13,618 nt of DNA from Thiotrichales bacterium HSG1 (lineage in GTDB: Bacteria > Pseudomonadota > Gammaproteobacteria > Beggiatoales > Beggiatoaceae). The notes under the pieces were generated by a model. The model had not been told where the DNA came from. It saw only the letters and a program-made list of their open reading frames with translations, and searched no databases. The translations under genes were made by a program, and so were the position numbers. The stretch spans positions 1-13,618 of the forward strand of contig JAUCGN010000027.1 of NCBI GenBank assembly GCA_030378125.1, given 5' to 3'. Below are positions 10,719-13,618 of this stretch, piece after piece. The stretch's first letter is position 1. The number at the start of each line of letters is the position of its first letter.

Positions 10719-10761
10719 GTCGGGTTACGTTATTTCACTTTGCTCAATAATCTAACCCGAC
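10719..10761. repeat. palindromic TCGGGTTA intergenic repeat
   Basis: GTCGGGTTA (10719-10727) is the exact reverse complement of TAACCCGAC (10753-10761), with a 25-bp loop whose flanks (TTATT and AATAA) can extend the stem. CTACC follows on the right. Palindromes of this GTAGGTCGGGTTA type are common dispersed intergenic repeats in proteobacteria. It sits between the convergent ends of gspF and the polyferredoxin gene, where it could also act as a structure at the 3' end of both transcripts. No T-run follows, so I do not call it a terminator. Confidence 0.6.
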
Positions 10762-10817
10762 CTACCGAAAGTTAAATTTATTACCGTGTCAAGTATAGTT
10801 TAGGACTACCCAAACAT

Positions 10818-12251
10818 TTAAAATATGGCCGGCCACCATGCAAGTGCAACCACCAAACTACCTAAGATTCCGGGTAATAATGGTAACCAACGTAACTTTA
10901 AACTGATTTTCTGGTTGGCTAAGATTTTGTTACCCAAATGGACACTCCAAATTAAACCAATTATAAATAATCCGGCCTTAATATAGCTAATCGTATCCTT
11001 ATCTGCCCCTATGTATTCTAACGGCAAAAATAATGCGGTAGCTAAACCAATTATTAGAGAAACCATTGCCACTGGTGCATATTGATAACTCAATTCTACA
11101 AATCGATTGCGTAAATTACTATCACCACCAACTTTGCCACTCAACCAAGCCGCTAATAAAGTTAATGAACTTAAAATGGCAGTTAGAATAAGCATACAAG
11201 TAACCATAAAACTAACAATTAACCAAAAATCTAGCCAAGTAAAAACCTCATGTCTTTCTGGATGGACACTCATTAACCAAGGAGAACCAGATTCTGCTAG
11301 CCAGTACCAACCATAATCAATAATAAATTTTTCACCTATAATTTGGCGTAAATCTTGATAAAATGGCAAAACCAACCATAAAAAACCACCTAACGCAATT
11401 CCAGTCCCTAAGAATAGAAACCAAGCTTCAGCAATATTTGGATGGTGTTCACGAATCTGTTCTATTTCTTCACCCGGTTTTCTGATTCTTAAAAATAATG
11501 CACCTTCAGATTTTGGATTGACACAACGAAAACATTCGATGCAATGTCGTGACTCTTCCTTGTAAACCACATCAATCATAGTTGGACAAATACCTTTTTC
11601 CGTATAACCTTCACCACCAATTTTTTTTCTTTTAGGCATAAATTGAATAGCACCAATCCTAGAAAATATACCTAATAACAATCCTATAGGACACATATGA
11701 CGACACCATGCTCGCTTATTACGTCCATAAATAAAACCGATTATAATGGCTATAAGTAAGGTTCCACCAAAAACTTCTGCGATTGCTTCTGGATGATCGC
11801 GTACTCCTACAGTTTGTCCTAAAATAGTTATGATTAAAAAACTAATAATGGGTGTACCTTCCCAGCGTATCCAAGCTGGAATTTGCCGTTGCAAACCTAT
11901 TTTATTAACCCATTCAGAAGCTGCTCCCATCGGACATAATATTCCACACCAACTGCGACCAGTGAAAATTACAGAGATAAAAACTAGTGGAAACCATAAG
12001 CCCCACATGGCATAGTTCACAAATAATGTAAAATGACTTAAGGGAGTTGCTCCATCTTCAGGTGGTTCGGATAAAAATAATGGTAAGAATAATAGTGCTA
12101 AAAATACAAAAAACATAATTACATGAATTACGCTTAACCAAGAACGATACTGGAAAAAAAAATTTTCTATTTGTTGGGCTAATTGTGCAAAAAATCCGAT
12201 ATTTGGGGGAGTAATTACTTTTATTGGTATAATTTTAGTATTTGGTGACAT
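10818..12251 (-). CDS. membrane-bound 4Fe-4S polyferredoxin (NapH/FtrD type)
   Basis: This 477-aa multi-span membrane protein belongs to the NapH/NosR-C-terminal/FtrD polyferredoxin superfamily, which moves electrons between the quinone or periplasmic side and the cytoplasm. Two CxxxCP motifs follow membrane helices: C102/C106 (WCGILCPMG) and C183/C187 (WCRHMCPIG). A soluble loop carries C222, C237, C240 and C243 (CIECFRCVNP), a ferredoxin-like cluster site. Further helices lie at ~275-297, ~341-371, ~392-412 and ~425-475, giving a C-terminal extension longer than plain NapH. The spacing between the two CxxxCP motifs, including IPAWIRW and IYGRNKRAWCR, resembles my recollection of FtrD, the electron-accepting partner of the FtrABCD ferrous-iron uptake system. 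A Fur box over its promoter supports an iron role. No ftrABC, nap or nos genes are in the window. Exact function is unproven. No Shine-Dalgarno sequence precedes the start. Confidence 0.85.
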   Translation of the reverse strand: MSPNTKIIPIKVITPPNIGFFAQLAQQIENFFFQYRSWLSVIHVIMFFVFLALLFLPLFLSEPPEDGATPLSHFTLFVNYAMWGLWFPLVFISVIFTGRSWCGILCPMGAASEWVNKIGLQRQIPAWIRWEGTPIISFLIITILGQTVGVRDHPEAIAEVFGGTLLIAIIIGFIYGRNKRAWCRHMCPIGLLLGIFSRIGAIQFMPKRKKIGGEGYTEKGICPTMIDVVYKEESRHCIECFRCVNPKSEGALFLRIRKPGEEIEQIREHHPNIAEAWFLFLGTGIALGGFLWLVLPFYQDLRQIIGEKFIIDYGWYWLAESGSPWLMSVHPERHEVFTWLDFWLIVSFMVTCMLILTAILSSLTLLAAWLSGKVGGDSNLRNRFVELSYQYAPVAMVSLIIGLATALFLPLEYIGADKDTISYIKAGLFIIGLIWSVHLGNKILANQKISLKLRWLPLLPGILGSLVVALAWWPAIF

Positions 12252-12296
12252 ATTTTTTGACCATGAATAATTAGTTTTAATTTGTTCTAAACATGT

Positions 12297-12325
12297 TATA
12301 TAATGATAACCATTCTCACTTACAA
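12297..12325 (-). promoter_or_regulatory. candidate promoter of the polyferredoxin gene
   Basis: Read on the minus strand, TTGTAA (12325-12320) lies 17 bp before TATATA (12302-12297), with TATAAC (12300-12295) as an alternative -10. It is about 46 bp upstream of the polyferredoxin start, and the Fur box falls within it. Optimal spacing and overlap with an operator raise confidence in an otherwise moderate match. Confidence 0.45.
12299..12317 (-). promoter_or_regulatory. Fur box (iron-responsive operator)
   Basis: The plus-strand sequence TATAATGATAACCATTCTC matches the 19-bp Fur consensus GATAATGATAATCATTATC at 16 of 19 positions. In the 7-1-7 form it matches 13 of 15 (12304-12318). It covers the -10 and spacer of the likely polyferredoxin promoter, the classical position for iron-dependent repression. 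Regulation of the opposite DUF4062 remnant (start 12455) is possible but the distance is larger. AT-rich DNA gives some false matches, but this one is long and well placed. Confidence 0.65.
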
Positions 12326-12454
12326 GTTATTTCTTTAAAAAATGGGGTGGTTAACTGGTTTTGTCATCGCCTACTTATGTTATCAATTTGGTACTGGACT
12401 TAGAGTATAATTAATGGTTTAAAATAACAGGATGAAAGGACTAAAATTAGAAAA

Positions 12455-12640
12455 ATGAACACACAACGACAAGTTAAAGTATTTGTATCTTCTACATTTT
12501 TAGGAATGGGAGATGAGCGAGAAGTTTTAGCCGATTTCGTATTTCCGGAACTTCGGAAGCGGTGTGCGGAACGGAAAATTGATTTTGTGGAGATTGAATT
12601 GATAAAACAAGACAGACATATATCCATCTTGCAGTTTTAA
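12455..12640 (+). pseudogene. truncated DUF4062-domain gene (5' fragment)
   Basis: The reading frame encodes 61 residues. Residues 7-49 (KVFVSSTFLGM, ERE-LADFVFPELRKRC, DFVEIEL) are the characteristic N-terminus of DUF4062 proteins, where VFVSSTF opens the domain and many members continue into large NTPase or repeat regions. Homology stops at about residue 49, where the family normally continues with an RWGVT-like segment. From residue 52 (nucleotide 12608) the frame is simply the 70-bp repeat, ending at a TAA. The rest of the gene is not found on the far side of the repeat-bracketed module within the window. A perfect TATAAT lies at 12406-12411 but has no good -35. An AAGGA at 12436-12440 is too far away (14 nt) to be a standard ribosome site. 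Confidence 0.75.
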
Positions 12641-12677
12641 ATTTGGTTTGGTGTATGACGCTTTGCTTATACACCTT
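12608..12677. repeat. 70-bp direct repeat, left copy
   Basis: This copy and the one at 13374-13443 align without gaps over 70 bp with 63 identities; the first 35 bp are identical. Each contains two hairpins: CAAGA with TCTTG near the left end, and GGTGTAT (12650-12656) with ATACACC (12669-12675). The left edge coincides with the loss of DUF4062 homology. The right edge ends 5 bp before the hepT stop codon. I did not find integron attC core motifs (GTTRRRY/RYYYAAC) in it. Confidence 0.85.
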
Positions 12678-12682
12678 ATTGG

Positions 12683-13018
12683 TTAATTATTTATTTCTTT
12701 TAATTGTTTTTTTAATGTACCTAAATCTAATTCAAAAATTTGCCAGACCATGTGTAAATCAACACCAAAGTAAGCATGAATTAATACGTTGCGAAAATTT
12801 GATAAGTCTCTCCAAGGAATTTCTGGATATTTTGTAGTAAAATCTTTTGGCATTTGATTGGCAGCTTCACCAATAATTTCAAAATTTCTAATAACAGCAT
12901 CAACAGTCTTCTCATCCTTAATGAAGGAATCATAAGACATATTTGTTAGATAACGTTCAATTTTTTCTATCGCTTCTAAAATATCGATAATTAATAATTG
13001 TGCATCTCTTTTAGACAT
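12683..13018 (-). CDS. hepT: HepT-family HEPN ribonuclease toxin
   Basis: This 111-aa HEPN-domain protein is the toxin of a MntA-HepT (MNT-HEPN) toxin-antitoxin pair. Members are metal-independent RNases that act as dimers, and some target tRNA. The catalytic RX4HXY motif is intact: R76, H81, Y83 in RNVLIHAY, followed by the usual FGVD. The tyrosine is the site that MntA AMPylates in characterised systems. The protein is all-helical with the typical EAANQMP segment. Its start overlaps the last 8 bp of mntA, indicating translational coupling within one operon, antitoxin first. Length and motif suggest it is functional. Confidence 0.93.
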   Translation of the reverse strand: MSKRDAQLLIIDILEAIEKIERYLTNMSYDSFIKDEKTVDAVIRNFEIIGEAANQMPKDFTTKYPEIPWRDLSNFRNVLIHAYFGVDLHMVWQIFELDLGTLKKQLKEINN

Positions 13019-13331
13019 GACGCAAATCTTTTTTTATTGCAGCAAAATAATGCGGTTTAAGTGCATCTTGTGACACAATATCTGTTTGAATTGGGAACAA
13101 AGCATCAATCTCACGTACTAAAGAAAAATACTTTAATCCAAGTGGTTTATTCCCTAATTTTACGAGAATATCAATGTCACTGTCAGGTTTTTGTTCACCT
13201 CTTGCACAAGAACCAAATACTGCTAAATAAAGAATACCATAATGATTTTGTAACTCTGTTTTGTGTTGACGTAAAATGTCAATAATTTCATTCAAAGAAA
13301 TAATATAGTTAGAGTTGTTAGTTGATTTCAT
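13011..13331 (-). CDS. mntA: MntA-family nucleotidyltransferase antitoxin
   Basis: This 106-aa minimal nucleotidyltransferase is the antitoxin of the MntA-HepT pair; characterised members add AMP to the HepT active-site tyrosine. The signature GSx10DxD is intact: G40-S41, then D52 and D54 in FGSCARG and DSDIDILV. D84 (IQTDIV) is the likely third metal-binding acidic residue. The open frame extends upstream to 13478, but that extension translates the 70-bp repeat and is hydrophobic junk. I place the start at 13331 (MKSTNNSNY), which gives the family's normal length. No Shine-Dalgarno sequence is visible. It precedes hepT with an 8-bp overlap. Confidence 0.92.
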   Translation of the reverse strand: MKSTNNSNYIISLNEIIDILRQHKTELQNHYGILYLAVFGSCARGEQKPDSDIDILVKLGNKPLGLKYFSLVREIDALFPIQTDIVSQDALKPHYFAAIKKDLRHV

Positions 13332-13365
13332 TGTATTTACAAAAGCTTGCTTCAATAAGATAAAC

Positions 13366-13398
13366 AAAAAAAGCAAGACAGACATATATCCATCTTGC
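13366..13398 (-). terminator. terminator-like hairpin upstream of mntA (in the right repeat)
   Basis: On the minus strand, GCAAGA (13398-13393) pairs with TCTTGC (13378-13373) over a 14-nt loop, followed by seven T residues (13372-13366). This is a plausible intrinsic terminator for minus-strand transcripts arriving from the right, and would shield the mntA-hepT operon from read-through. The left repeat copy has the same hairpin but only four T residues after it. Stem strength is modest. Confidence 0.5.
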
Positions 13399-13443
13399 AG
13401 TTTTAAATGAGTTTTGGTGTATGAAGCTTCAGTTATACACCTT
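13374..13443. repeat. 70-bp direct repeat, right copy
   Basis: This is the partner of 12608-12677, in the same orientation, with 63 of 70 positions identical. The second hairpin is GGTGTAT (13416-13422) with ATACACC (13435-13441); its loop contains GAAGCTTC, a perfect palindrome absent from the left copy. The start of mntA lies 42 bp to the left. The two copies are 766 bp apart start to start and enclose the whole mntA-hepT operon. Confidence 0.85.
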
Positions 13444-13618
13444 TGTATAATAGACCCATGATAAAAAATTAAGAGCAAAAGATTAAGAAAATGTAGGTCG
13501 GAGGTCGTTACACCTTGAAGCCAAAGAGCTTGTACGTAGATAGGCCCCCACCTTCTTCACCAATACCGAAGAGTATCCTAGGCAAAAAGCCTGTATTTAC
13601 AAGGTAGGTAGGTGATTA
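13444..13618. other. non-coding, GC-richer tail at the window edge
   Basis: No gene is recognisable here. Positions 13501-13618 hold about 46% G+C (54 of 118), clearly above the surrounding DNA. A short hairpin AGGC-AAAAA-GCCT lies at about 13580-13592, and TGTAGGTCGG at 13493-13502 recalls the arm of the TCGGGTTA palindrome at 10719. It does not continue the DUF4062 gene. It may be the edge of another mobile or repeated element cut by the window end. Confidence 0.35.

Noticed and set aside
12342..12410. A 22-codon frame encoding a hydrophobic peptide (MGWLTGFVIAYLCYQFGTGL)
   Set aside because: It has a membrane-like composition and lies downstream of the Fur box, but there is no ribosome site, no family match I recognise, and frames this short are common by chance.
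12643..12837. Plus-strand frame of 64 residues over the hepT 3' end
   Set aside because: It lies antisense to the well-supported hepT and shows low-complexity hydrophobic sequence without family resemblance.
12608..13443. The 70-bp repeats as integron attC sites with mntA-hepT as a gene cassette
   Set aside because: Toxin-antitoxin cassettes are typical of integrons and the repeats have hairpins, but the conserved attC core motifs at the ends are absent and no integrase is present.
13332..13478. N-terminal extension of the mntA reading frame (49 extra residues)
   Set aside because: It translates the 70-bp repeat and AT-rich leader, has no resemblance to nucleotidyltransferases, and would make the antitoxin longer than the family norm.
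13508..13615. Minus-strand frame containing ILFGIGEEGGG and ending GFKV
   Set aside because: It has no start codon, is closed by stops at both ends (only 35 codons), and I recognise no family.

Overview
The window looks like chromosomal DNA from an AT-rich gammaproteobacterium. RpoB (1368 aa) begins [17 protein letters not shown] and matches the gammaproteobacterial beta subunit throughout. The combination of low GC, dispersed short palindromes, a MITE-like element and a HEPN/MNT module would suit large sulfur bacteria (Thiotrichales/Beggiatoaceae), but that placement is inference. No rRNA, tRNA or CRISPR array was seen.

Layout. (1) 1-4320: a short leader, rpoB, and a strong intrinsic terminator. 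rpoC does not follow, which is unusual because rpoB and rpoC are normally adjacent. (2) 4321-4943: a 246-bp MITE-like element with perfect 20-bp terminal inverted repeats, then AT-rich DNA with no gene. (3) 4944-7682: a large membrane hybrid histidine kinase (MASE3-PAS-HisKA-HATPase-REC-HPt), with no partner regulator nearby. (4) 7916-10572: manC (GDP-mannose pyrophosphorylase/phosphomannose isomerase) and an isolated gspF-type secretion platform gene, 41 bp apart and probably co-transcribed. (5) 10573-12251: a palindromic repeat, then on the minus strand a membrane polyferredoxin (NapH/FtrD type). A near-consensus Fur box overlaps its likely promoter, which suggests iron control. (6) 12455-13443: the first ~50 codons of a DUF4062 gene, broken exactly where a 70-bp repeat begins. 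Next comes a minus-strand mntA-hepT toxin-antitoxin operon, then a second copy of the same 70-bp repeat (63/70 identical). The module is therefore bracketed by direct repeats and sits on a truncated gene. (7) 13444-13618: a non-coding tail that is richer in GC than the rest.

None of the main gene starts inspected has a convincing Shine-Dalgarno sequence. The most notable signals are the repeat-bracketed HEPN/MNT cassette in a broken DUF4062 gene, the Fur-controlled orphan polyferredoxin, and rpoB separated from rpoC by a terminator.
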